From contig OX387187.1 in assembly GCA_947561395.2 (NCBI GenBank), positions 29,741,829 through 29,805,828 on the forward strand: a stretch of DNA of 64,000 nucleotides, given 5' to 3'. Source of the stretch: Buxus sempervirens (Eukaryota; Streptophyta; Magnoliopsida; Buxales; Buxaceae). Below the pieces are notes generated by a model that worked only from the letters and a program-made list of their open reading frames with translations, did no database searches and was not told where the DNA came from. The number at the start of each line of letters is the position of its first letter. Position 1 is the first letter of the stretch. A program made the translations under genes and the position numbers. Of the stretch, positions 49,141-59,747 are shown in pieces.

Positions 49141-49596
49141 CAGATCACCAAGGAAGACACAGGTGTATGGCCCACAAGATATTCACTTGGTGGGCCCCAC
49201 ACTTGTGTGTCTTGGTGTATGGTTGTATGGAGTATCTTTGTTGTAGATGATACAGCCCAACCCAAAGATACTGCTGATTTGCACAGGAGTTTCAGATCAC
49301 CAAGGAAGACACAGGTGTGTGGCCCACAACATATTCACTTGGTGGGCCCCACACTTGTGTGTCTTGGTGTATGGTTGTATGGAGTATCTTTGTTGTAGAT
49401 GATACAGCCGAACCCAAAGATACTGCTGATTTGCACAGGAGTTTCAGATCACCAAGGAAGACACAGGTGTGTGGCCCACAACATATTCACTTGGCGGGCC
49501 CCACACTTGTGTGTCTTGGTGTATGGTCGTATGGAGTATCTTTGTTGTAGATGATACAACCCAACCCAAAGATACTGCTGATTTGCAAAGGAGTTT
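49141..49596 (+). repeat. Three tandem 152-bp repeats with an internal inverted repeat
   Basis: Copies start at 49141, 49293 and 49445 and differ at very few positions. Each contains an imperfect palindrome in which acacaggtgtgtggcccac faces gtgggccccacacttgtgt around about 20 bases. The array starts exactly where the gag-derived sequence ends. A Pro/Trp-containing frame runs through the repeats, but no protein family is recognisable. Confidence 0.9.
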
Positions 49597-49927
49597 GCTT
49601 GTAGTTGGTACCATGGAAGCTTTGCTGGAATGACAGGGCTGAATAGTTGAATTGAGTTGATTATTTTCAAGTATTTCATCATTGAGACATTGTGAGGTGG
49701 TTGTCATTTGGCTTATTTTGCAAATCTTGCTTATGAACAATTTTTATTTGCAATGATCGTTGAGGCGATGGGAACCATCGTTTTTCATATTTTTGGATTG
49801 GTTGGTAAATGAATCAGTCTTCTATTGAACAAAACTTTAGCATTGGTAAACATCTAATGATTTCATGCAAAATTACTATCCCTTAAATAAATATAATTCA
49901 TCTAATTCGTGTTACTTTGCATTTCAG

Positions 49928-50213
49928 GTCCTCAGGATATGCTTTACTTCCTCAGACGCATATGCCTTGCAGATTCATTCAACAGTGATTCAGGTGGAGA
50001 AAGAGATGCTTCTAGGAGACAACACCACCAGTTTGCATTCGCAGGCGGACTCCCTAGCTAACTTCACTTCTCCTTAGGTTTCACATAGCGCCTTTATCCC
50101 TTTTCGGACACTTGGTGGCAATTCCCGTGGTGGACTAAGAGTAGGCAATGATAATATACTGGCTCCTAACATAGAAGCTCAAGAACAATTTCTTCGGCAC
50201 CAAATTGAGGTAT
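49928..50213 (+). pseudogene. Unrecognised exon-like piece
   Basis: After an AG acceptor the frame reads LLGDNTTSLHSQADSLANFT, a TAG stop, then PFRTLGGNSRGGLRVGNDNI and LAPNIEAQEQFLRHQIE before a GT donor. The composition is protein-like and the boundaries fit an exon. The low-complexity, Ser/Gly-rich tone recalls plant ubiquitin-like BAG6/scythe-type proteins, but I cannot make a firm match. The stop makes it a probable pseudogene. Confidence 0.3.
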
Positions 50214-50559
50214 TATATCTTTTTGTCAGTTATGCGATTACTCCTGCTTCGTAATTATCATTTGAAAAATCATTGTTGATAGTCCTTAACCCTTTTACTC
50301 TTTTAAAGTTTAACTTGATTTTGTAATTTCCACTGATGCTGATTTCCTATATTTTAATCTCTCGCGCACTAGTAGGTCAAAATAAGAAACTATTACTTCA
50401 CACTCGTATGGGCTTGACGTGGTTGAATATTTTATCAATTTTTAGTTCAATGGTTGCGTGTAATATGCTTGGACTTTGGATTCTAATCTCTGTATTTTTT
50501 TTTTTGGTGAATAATGAGGTAGTGTATTAAAAGAAACCTAAGTAACAATCTAGGAGAAA

Positions 50560-51480
50560 AACATGAAGGCAAAAACAGAATGTAGTACAGCCCATGTAAT
50601 GTCGCTTGCACTATTGCTATATGTTATCAGCTCCTCAGTTCCATAAGACTTAAAACTCTTCCTTGATACAAACCCAGGATACAGTCATGGATGGAAAGAA
50701 TATCCTCCAAAATCCTCAGTTTCATCACCTTGGAAAATCATTTATTTCTTGCTAACCATATACAGCAATCCTTGCAAAAAAAGAAAAAGAAAAAACTGCA
50801 TGGTACATAATTTTCCCTTTCGTCTGCAATGTAGGGAACCGCCACTGTTTTGCCAAATCAGATGGAGTTCTAGGGAACACCTGCTTCAATCCAATCAAAT
50901 TAAAAATATAAGACCATATAGTGCCTGAAAATTCAGTGTATGAGAATGTGATCCAGTGATTCCTCACTCTTCATGCACAACTCACAAACACATTTGGGGA
51001 AGACCATCCACATGTAGGCTTTGACTTTGGAAGGAACTGGGGCTAACCAAAGCAAGGTGGGGGAAAGCCAGGCTTTGGCAAACTGGGGGATGGACATAAA
51101 TGTGAGAAATATGACTTAAAGAGGAAAACACCCATCTGATGAAAGGGGCCAACAACGGACATTAGGGGGAGAGAGCTGTAAAACAATGGAACTAAGCTCC
51201 TCTAGCAGCAAACCCAAATTGTCTAACTCTACTAAGTGGAAATCTCTACTAAAACTTGAGGCTCCAATTAAGACCCGAAATGGCCATGAGAGGATCTCAG
51301 AGACTAGATGATTCAAAGGCAACAAATACACAATAATCAGGGGAAACAAAGTGAAAGGGGCTTGTTTCCCCAATAAACATCATGCCAAAAGCTGAGAGAG
51401 GATCCCAACTGAAGTTTAAAGGAAACTGAGGCCTGAAAATAGGCTTGAGGGCCGAAATTTCTTTCCAAGGGCAAGTTCAA
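50560..51480 (-). mobile_element. LINE 3' part (end of ORF2)
   Basis: On the minus strand, about 51500-51120 reads LVELDNLGLLLEELSSIVLQ and WPLSSDGCFPL, matching the W-L-S-GxF- region between reverse transcriptase and the terminal domain of plant LINE ORF2. About 51040-50900 reads VPSKVKAYMWMVF, CELCMKSEESLDHILIH and a stop, the zf-RVT domain (C--C---ES-DH---HC) with its final Cys lost. This is a dead 5'-truncated LINE of a different age from the one at 17-19 kb. It splits the exon-like pieces at 49.9-50.2 and 52.7-53.1 kb. Confidence 0.75.
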
Positions 51481-52744
51481 TTGGGTCTAACTGTAGACTT
51501 GAAGTCTCGTCCATTTCCTTGTACGCAGAATTCACTTGATATAACTGAATGTCGCAAAGAACCTTTCTCTTCCGCTAACCACGAAAGCCACTTTCCCAAT
51601 AGAGCTAAGTTCTAAAGATGAATGTTTCCTAATCTCAAATCTCCTGAGCTGATTCTAGTACACACCTCACTCCACCTCACCAAATGGTGTTTCCTTGACT
51701 CTGCCCCTTCCTAAGAAAGTTTCTATTCTCTTTTAGGTTTATAATTTATGATGTGTTTCCACTTGGATGATATTTGGCTCATTATAAAGGTCTTTTAGAG
51801 ATCTATAATAGCTAGTTCTACTAAATTATTGAGATTTTAATGTTTTGGTCTTCAAAATAGGGTTGACGTAGCATTACAAAGTAAGTTATGATTTTATAAA
51901 GGTATCCTTGACATGATAATTTTATTTAAAATGTTATGTGAGTTTAAGTGTTGTTTATGTTTTCCATATATTTTGATTGAACTAAAAATGTAAATGTTAT
52001 GTGAGTTTTAAGAAAAATAGTATCAGTTTGTCTTTCATTTATGTTTATTTGAATTCAAAGTGTAAGTACTATAAATTAGATTAATAGAAGTTAAGATTAG
52101 TTACTTGGTCTTACGTTTGTTTTTGGTTTCATTTATTATGAATAGATTGATCAAATTGTTGTTCCCTTGCTTCTTAAGAGAGATGTTTTGGTGATTGTAA
52201 ATATTTATGTAGATATATCAAACAGTAATTACCTTGCACATAAATGTGCTCCGCAATTTGAGATCTCACTGGCTGGGAGATCCAGAGAAAGTCCTGCATT
52301 GGATTTGTGCATTTGATCAAGTTATTGTGTTCCTGAAGGTGTATGTACGATGTTTTATTCCAAATGCTAGTTATTTAAACCGGTTGATCATAGAATGGAT
52401 TTTGCTTTTCATGAGGAAATATCTGTCAGAATGGACCAAAATCCATGAGGAAATATCTGTCAAAATGGAAACAAGGAATTGAATATACCTGTGTATGTAA
52501 AAAGATATTTTGATGCAACAACAAGTGTCTCTGAATTACTAATCCAAGTTGGGTTGAATGCAACTAGGCCAGCTTATAAATTATAAAAGACATATTTTAA
52601 ATGCAATTAGTATAGAGCTGAATGCTATGTCTATTATATTTTTTTAAGATTCTCTGATATTCCATCCAAAATTATGAGGAACTATTAATTTGGCTATTTT
52701 ACTCTTGTTGATTCTTTTCTGTCCCTTCAATATTCTTCATTAGG
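51481..52744. other. Intron-like AT-rich DNA
   Basis: No recognised gene. A plus-strand stretch at 52230-52330 reads NVLRNLRSHWLGDPEKVLHW then ICAFDQVIVFLK and could be an exon, but I do not know the family. An 18-base direct repeat (catgaggaaatatctgtc) lies near 52411 and 52445. Confidence 0.35.
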
Positions 52745-53090
52745 TCTTGCAAAACCTGTTGCAGATTATACATCAGCAGAAACCAGATGAAAACAAGGGC
52801 AAAGGCCCCAGTTTATCATCAGATAAGAAGTGAGAGACTGCTGCATCCTCATCTTCCTCTAATTCCGCCTGCAGCCGTCATGGGGAGATCGAAGAGGTCA
52901 ACATTAGGTGAAATTTCATACAATTGCTAATGTCAAACAGGCTAGGAGGAGAGGGTACAAAAACTGTTGTGCTACTTGTACAAAATCATTTGGGGTTGCA
53001 GTTTTGCTTAGAAGTCTGGCAAGAAATCGCTTTGGAAATGGTGCTGTGAGTGAACCTTGCCTTTTGCATGTTTATATTCTCAATCAACAT
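52745..53090 (+). pseudogene. Unrecognised exon-like pieces
   Basis: The first piece reads VLQNLLQIIHQQKPDENKGK then GPSLSSDKK and a TGA, followed by a Ser-rich stretch. The second reads QARRRGYKNCCATCTKSFGV and AVLLRSLARNRFGNGAVSEP. Both look like decayed coding sequence on the plus strand. They may belong with the pieces at 49.9-50.2 and 52.2 kb to a single dead gene, but no family is recognised. Confidence 0.25.
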
Positions 53091-53839
53091 GGAAACCAAA
53101 TGCATTATACAAGCATTGCTAGTTTTGTTTGTTCCTAGTTTGTCGTAATAAGATATGGTTAAATATCCATTGATTCTTCTGTCACAGTTTTTGGAAAAAA
53201 AATTTGATTAATTTGGTCATGGCAAATATGCTTCCCAGGAATTGATCCTTCTCTGGCTTATTCAATGGGTAAATGAATGACATTGCTTGGTACTTATTTT
53301 CTGCAACATTTCATACAAGTCTCTGATTGATGCTTCCTTTTGCAAAGGACCAATCAATCACAGGTTTTTGTTGCAGAAAAGGAAATGTTGCAGACATCTG
53401 GGCTTAACAAGTCTCCGAGCAAATGTTTTGCGAAATTGAGATACCGACCTAGATTTGAACATTTGTTGCCTTCATTGATCTGTCTTTTGTATGGGTTGTA
53501 TTATGCCCATGCATTTGATCTACAGGCCAATTAAAAGATAGCTAGCTATGCTTGTTAGTCTCCCAAAGTTGGTTAGGTCCTATTTGACGTAGGAAGTGCT
53601 TCTCTGTCCCAAAAACGCTTCCTCGCTATGGGTGATTTTCAATTTCGGTGCCGATGGATGTGGTGCTGCAACTGGGAAAAAGTAGCACGTCAATGAAATT
53701 TCGTCGAACGATTCTGTCGAAATTTTGCGGAACACACTGGAGAGATTGGGCTTTTGGAGGGGTGATTACTTTGGATTCACTAGACGATTCACTAGGAGTT
53801 GAGATAGGATTTGTAGCTCTTATCAAATGCACATAGTGC
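53091..53839. other. No recognised gene
   Basis: A 62-codon frame (53648-53836) and others here match nothing I know. The right end leads into the repeated module described for 53.84-55.48 kb. Confidence 0.3.
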
Positions 53840-55480
53840 CCATATGGTTGGTCATTCTCAAAATATTTAAATGAATTCTTCTATGAGATTAGTTTTTGGT
53901 CCAACAACTATTTTTGGTCCAAAGTGATTAGCAGTGAAAATGGGTTCGAATTATTGAGTTATAGAAGACTATTCAAATTAACTTCATTTTAGTCCAACAA
54001 CTCCAACCCAAAATGAAATTAGTTTAACCAAAAGTGAAATTAGTTATAGAAGGCTATTCAAATTAACTTCATTTTGTTAACTATTTTTATTTAATAACCA
54101 TAACAAACTTCTATAAAATGTGAATTATTTTGTATTTCAAAAGCTGAATATTTTCTGCTTCTATAAGCCTAGACTATTTTTAGACTTTCCTTTTTTCTTT
54201 TTTTTTGGTTAAAAAAAATCTTTTTGAAAACTGTCCTTGCCCAAACAATTTCAAATTTTTATATTGAAAAAAGAAAAAAGAATCTTTGTTAAAGAGTTTC
54301 AAACAACAATTAATGGTACATTACTATTAATCCTTGGTTTTTTTTTCGGAACTTAGGGTATTTGGACCCGCTTACGCTCAACCGACTAATCCTCGATGGC
54401 CCATGCAAGACCTTGCAACTCACATGGCCCGGATAAGTCCAAAGCCCATAAACCTTATGCAGGTAGCCCCAAGAGATTGTGTCTGAGAGAGTTCGAACTC
54501 GAGACCTCAGAGGGAGCATACCTTTAGGCTCCAGATATTGACTATCAATCCTTGTTGCATCACTATAGTTGTGGGGTATGGTACATAATATGCCACATTT
54601 TGTTTTAATTGTGATGGGATTTGTACTTGAGTTTAATCACATCCAGAGTGTACAAACGGTTGGACGTTCTTAGGCTACATATTAAAATGAATTCTTTTGT
54701 AACATTATCTTTGGTGACTTCTACTTCCAAATCGCTATAGTTACTAGGTGGACATGATCACATGTTGTATTAGTTGTGATGTGATTTGTAGTTCGGTCTT
54801 TAGTTCGGTCTTCTTTTTTGGTAGGAAGTAGCTCGGCCAATTCAAATGCACCAAATGGTTGGTTGGTTTTTAGACTATTCAAAGAGATTCTTTTGTAAAG
54901 ATGTGAGGTGACTTGTATTATTCTTTTTAAAATCAAATTAAAAACTATTCTTTCCAAATACAATTTCAGTTAAATGAAAAATACATTTGTAAAAAGGGTT
55001 TCTTAATTGCATCTAGTATTACTAATACTATCATTGATCCTTGTAAAAATTTCAGAGCGTGATTCCTCCCAGATCTTTAATCCTACCCTTGTATCAGTCT
55101 CTAATGAGAGTGGTGCATGTACCTGTGAAATTTAAACGCAAGGAAAAGCTTGGAAATTCGGGAGGGTACGTACTTTAGTCTCATTGGAGACTGATAGAAA
55201 AAGAGGACTGAAGATTTTAGAGGAATTGCTTGGCTACGTGGTTATAATTGTGGGGTACCTTGCACGAATGTCACGTTTTGTACTAGCTAGCCAAGATAAT
55301 TTGGTCTCATTAAATGCATATTGTATGCAAATTCTCGGTTGCTCTCAAACTATTCAACGTTAGGAGCCATTCCTCTCAAAGCTTCTGTCATCCTCTTGTA
55401 TTAGTCTCCAATGAGACTGCAACAGGTTAAGAATCTTAAATGCAAGGAAAAAGCTTGACAATTTAGGAGAGAGAGAATAG
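53840..55480 (+). repeat. Segmental duplication, copy A
   Basis: This stretch aligns, with moderate divergence, to copy B at 56930-57889 plus 62944-63430. Shared landmarks in order are ctgaatattttctgcttc, gaaaactgtccttgccca, attgtggggta with cacattttgt, a module starting attgtgatgggatttgta, gtgattc, gagagtggtgca, ggagggtacgt and gaggaattgcttggctac. Copy A preserves the uninterrupted site gtgattcctccc near 55061-55072 that is split by transposons in copy B. Copy A alone carries the SINE at 54339-54540. Confidence 0.8.
54339..54540 (-). mobile_element. Au-like SINE
   Basis: On the minus strand this tRNA-derived retroposon has a pol III B-box-like GAGTTCGAACTC, a body containing ccatcgaggattagtcgg (a recurrent piece of plant Au SINEs) and an A-rich tail (T run at 54339-54346). 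It is flanked by imperfect 14-bp target duplications, actattaatccttg at 54324-54337 and actatcaatccttg at 54541-54554. Copy B has a single actatcaatccttg and no SINE, so the insertion followed the duplication or was never in copy B. Confidence 0.85.
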
Positions 55481-56929
55481 GGTAATCCTTAAATGCCCAA
55501 GGAGGAGCCCACACATGCGCATGGGGAAACGCTGATGCGGCTGGAGGTCGTCCCCTACCTCTAGCAGGGTTTTGATCCTGAGATCTTTTCTAAGAAGTTT
55601 TACGGCATAAAACATGATGGGTTTCGATTAAACAGACGCAAAATTATGTGGAAATTTCAGTTCGCCTGTAAATCTCTATACTTCATGCAATTAAATCACA
55701 TAGGATTAAACATACATGTCCTAGAATCTTCTCTATGAAATCAAAGAGAAATAAAATTATGAATTCGATGTTATTTTATGTAATAGACAATTTTTCATAT
55801 GTTTGGGTTCAATTTTTCATATTATGGGGCAAAATACATTGAACTAAATCTCAAGAAGATGGATGGCTGAAATCCAGTGAATCAAACTTTTAAATTCTGG
55901 CCAAATCTAATTCGAGAAAAAACCACTTTTTTTTCTGGTTTTTTAATTTATTTTAAATTATGAAAATCCCAAATCTAAGTATGGAATTACTCGCTTTGAT
56001 ACCAATTGTTAGCTTCAATCTATTATCCACATGCATAAATCTAGAATAAATTAAACCGATTTATAGGTTTACCTATGGAAGACATGGTTGCTTTTATTTC
56101 TTTAATTTTTTGCAAAATAATATTGGTTAGGACTAGCTCTTCCTCTCCTTGCTCTTCTTTATCAAATTTTGTCAGATAGGAGATGTTAGATTACGGAATA
56201 TTCTGTCAGTTAAAACTAGGAGAGGAGAGGGAACCTATCCTATTTATAACATAATAGTCCTTCCATTAGGGACTTTGATCGATCTTGAATAGGATTCTAT
56301 GAAGACTCCTTACCCAATATGGTCTTCTAGTCTACATACAACTTATAGTACATAACCAATACAAAGAAAATATACTTGTATAATTAAGGTGCACTAAACC
56401 CAATTAAATTGATCATACATAATATTGGGTCAACCATAATATCATCATAAACTATATATTCAACTTGTTTTTATAAAATCAAAAATCTATACCATATATA
56501 ATGAGAATAGTTCCATTCAGAAGCGTGCCAACAACTTTGCATGACTTCCCCAAAAAGTGCTTACTGTACATGTTCATTGTAAAGGCATAATTAATATAGG
56601 GTTAAAATAGTCAAAACCCTATCTATTCATTTAAAATCTGAGCTGGTGTAAAACTATTCCCTCCCTTTATGTGCACTCTGCTAGTACAATTAATGTGAGC
56701 CCACATAAAAAAAAGAAAGTCTACACGTTTATGTGGATTGAGAAAAGAAAAGAAGATAAAGAACAAAAGAATTTTCTTTTGCTTGATCTTTCATTGATTT
56801 TGATAAACATGTATTTATAGCTATACATTGGGAGAAAGTTTACATAATTACAATGTAAGATTATAGCCTGAATGTTGGCAGCCACGTCGTCTGCAAAAGA
56901 TATTTGATTTTCAAAATCTTGTGATTCAA
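55481..56929 (-). mobile_element. Ty1/copia LTR and leader, truncated
   Basis: At 55993-56004 the minus strand carries TGGTATCAAAGC, one base off the initiator-tRNA-Met primer site TGGTATCAGAGC of copia elements, directly inside an LTR edge (plus-strand TGTTAG at 56007). The LTR extends to about 56880, with a TATA box (CTATAAATACATG on the minus strand) near 56820. On the other side of the primer site lie about 500 bases of leader-like DNA and no gag or pol. It separates copies A and B of the segmental duplication. Confidence 0.6.
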
Positions 56930-57889
56930 TATGGGTTCAATAGAAAATGAAATTAGATTAACCAAAAGTAAAATTACAAGAATTGCACTAAGAATTCTAA
57001 AGAACATTTTGTTAATTTCAAAAGCTGAATTTTCTGCTTCTATAAACCTAAGCTCGCTTTAGATATTTTTATCTAAAAAATCTTTTTGGAAACTGTACTT
57101 TTTTTTGGTTTGAAAACTGTCCTTGCCCAGCAATATTTCAAAATTTTATATTGGAAAAAGAAAAAAGAATCTTTGTTAAAGGGTTTCAAACAGCAACTAA
57201 TGCTTCTGTACTATCAATCCTTGTTGTGGAGTTGTGGGGTATGGTACATGACATGCTACATTTTGTTTTAATTGTGATGGGATTTGTACTTGAGTTTAAT
57301 CAAATGCAGAGTGTACAAATGGTTGGTCGTTGTTAGGCTCCTCAAATGAATTCTTTTGTAATATTATCTGTGGTTAGTTCAATTTTCCAATCGCTATAGT
57401 TGTCCGGACTCCGGAATGGTACAAGGCATGTCAAATTTTGTATTAATTGTGATGGGATTTGTAGTTCGCTCTATTCAAATGCACAAAGTGTCCAAATGGT
57501 TGCTTGTTTTTAGACTATTCAAATGGAATCTTTTGTGACTTGTATTTTCAATCCAGAGTGATTAGTGGCGAAAATGGGTTGGATTGGATTGAGTTGGTTG
57601 TATATGTGGGTTCAACACAAGAGGAAATTAGATTAACCAAAGTAAAATTATAAAAAATGACACTGAGAACTAAAAAAAAAAAAGATTTCCTTTTCTTAAA
57701 AGCCGAATTTTCAACTTCTATAAACCAAGGTTATTTTCGTATTTTTTTAAAATTAAATAAAAACTATTCTTTCCATATAAAATTTCAGTTTTTTGTTTTC
57801 AAAAATGAAAAATCAATTTGTAAAAAGGGTTTTTTTATTTCATCTACTTACTTTATTATGGATCCTTGCTACATTGTCAGAGTGATTCT
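56930..57889 (+). repeat. Segmental duplication, copy B, left part
   Basis: Aligns to about 54110-55060 of copy A without the SINE. It contains two internal copies, about 178 bases apart (near 57270 and 57448), of a module starting attgtgatgggatttgta; copy A has the same pair. It ends with gtgattct at 57882-57889, the target duplication of the hAT-like element. Confidence 0.75.
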
Positions 57890-58792
57890 TAGGCTGTGTT
57901 TGGAAGTTCGGATTTTGAAGGAAAAGAAAAGAAATTTGTAAAAACTTCTTTTCCCCTGTTTGGTGTTATATAAGAAAGTAAGTTTGGACAGAAAAGGAAA
58001 GAATTTTTAGCCAAAATTTTTCTTTCCCTGGTCTAAATTTTTTCCCCCCAAAAGCCTAGTCATTCCGGAGGAAACGAAAGGACGCGGGATTTGGGGAGAA
58101 ACGTCTCTCGATCAAACACGCGAAGAGCCCGACTTTCACCTCGACCCCAACCTCGGAAGGCTTCTCTTCTTCCTTGAAGAGAAACGAACGAAGTCTCTTC
58201 GCGCTCTTCGTGTTCATTCTCCTCGACCTAGGTCTCTCTCATCTCGGAATCGACAGCGAAAGCATCTGTCGCTCTCTCACCCTGAGGCTCAGCTCTCAAC
58301 TCGACAGCCCTTTCTCAAATCTCAAGACTCTCAACTCTCAATCGACAACCACTATCAACAACGAAGCAAACTTCTCCTCCAACAGGGAGACCCTCGGCAT
58401 TCGGCGATTTCATCTACCCATCGTTGATAGCCCTCTAGCGAAGCAAAGGTTCTTTTCCAACAACTCTTTTTTTATGCAGGTCATCAGGTTTTCAAAAAAA
58501 TTTATAAGATTTCCAGTGTTTTTCACTTCATCATGAGACAATCTCTTCTTCTTGTGAAATTTTTTTACTGCGATTACATTTGTTTCTAAGGCATGCCATT
58601 TTTTCTTTCTGGGAGATTTCGATCAATCCTTTATTTGGGGAAGAGACTTTGTGACAGTTTGTTTATAACGATTACATTTGTTTCTTATTGTAAAAGTTTT
58701 TTGCTGCGACTTATGGTTAGGCAACAAAAGTCTCATTTCTATCAATCCTTTATTTCCCTTTTCATTGAATTTTTCCTCTTGACAATAAGCCC

Positions 58793-59747
58793 AAGAAGCT
58801 ACTGCCATAGTCCCCTTCAATCGAAAAGCCGTGTTCACCATATGCTCTCTTTTCTTCTTCTTGGTGTGCAGCCAACTCCCTCTCTATGGCATCTATTCAA
58901 CGACAAGCGCAGATCCATTTTACTGGATTCATGTTATTCTTGCCTCATGCCATGGGACTGTCATGGAGCTTGGGATCACACCACTTGTGACATCCAGCAT
59001 GGTTATACAACTACTGGTTGGGTCCAATATTATCAAAATCAATAACAATTTCCGTGAAGATCGTGCCCTCCTGTAAGTGTTATTAGTTGCCAAATTTTAC
59101 TTTTAAGCTCATGTCATGCTTTATGTTCAACAACTATGTTCTGCTATTTCTTCTGATTCTCACATTTCTTGGGCTGATATTTACTTTCAAACTTTTCTAA
59201 TAAAGAAAACTGTGAGATGGAAATCAGGATTTGAACTTAGAGCTATGACAATAACTGTAACTATACTGCTAATGAGTATCCCTTCTCATTAAACAAAGGA
59301 AATGGTTGCAAACCTAAATCTTGGATAAAATGTTCCATATGATTTTGCTTTGATATTAATTCTTAGAAGTGATGAAGTTCAATGAATGTTTTTCTATGCA
59401 ACTATGTCATGATCTGCCTTTTTTTGAACTTTTGGATGGCTTTGCTTCTTTGTACATGCATATGCACTGGCACTTTGGAAGGAAAAATATATTGACTGAT
59501 GTTACCACTTTGCCTACAGAAATGCTGCACAGAAGTTGCTGGACATTTTGCTTTACATTTTTATGGCAATTGTATCTGTTCTATCTGGGAACTATGGCAG
59601 TGTCAGTCAGCTTGGCATGGGCAATGTTCTTCTCATAATTACTCAGCTTTGTTGTGCTGGTGTCATTGTAATTTTCTGGGATGAGCTTCTCCAAAATGGA
59701 TATGGTCTAGGCTGAGAAACTTCCCTATTTACAGCAACCAATATCTG
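58793..59747 (+). pseudogene. SEC61 alpha (protein translocon), captured fragment
   Basis: Exon 58793-59072 reads AVFTICSLFFFLVCSQLPLY, GIYSTTSADPFYW and GTVMELGITPLVTSSMVIQL through NNFREDRALL. After a 447-base GT-AG intron, exon 59520-59747 reads NAAQKLLDILLYIFMAIVSV, LSGNYGSVSQLGMGNVLLII and DELLQNGYGLG, a TGA, then TSLFTATNI. This is the N-terminal third of plant SEC61-alpha, including TM1, the plug region and TM3-4; the intact protein has about 475 residues and forms the ER translocation channel. The TGA replaces the Ser of YGLGSGISLF. The start codon segment MGGGFRVL and the later exons are missing. The retained intron shows capture at DNA level. Confidence 0.9.

Noticed and set aside
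49317..49550. Open frames through the 152-bp repeats
   Set aside because: They are open because the unit repeats; the Trp/Cys/Pro-rich product matches nothing.
57882..57890. Nine-base duplication GTGATTCTT as evidence for a Mutator-like 4.5-5 kb element
   Set aside because: The right copy lies after the hAT-like terminus, not after the inner inverted repeat; an 8-bp hAT duplication plus a 3-bp TTA duplication explains all bases.
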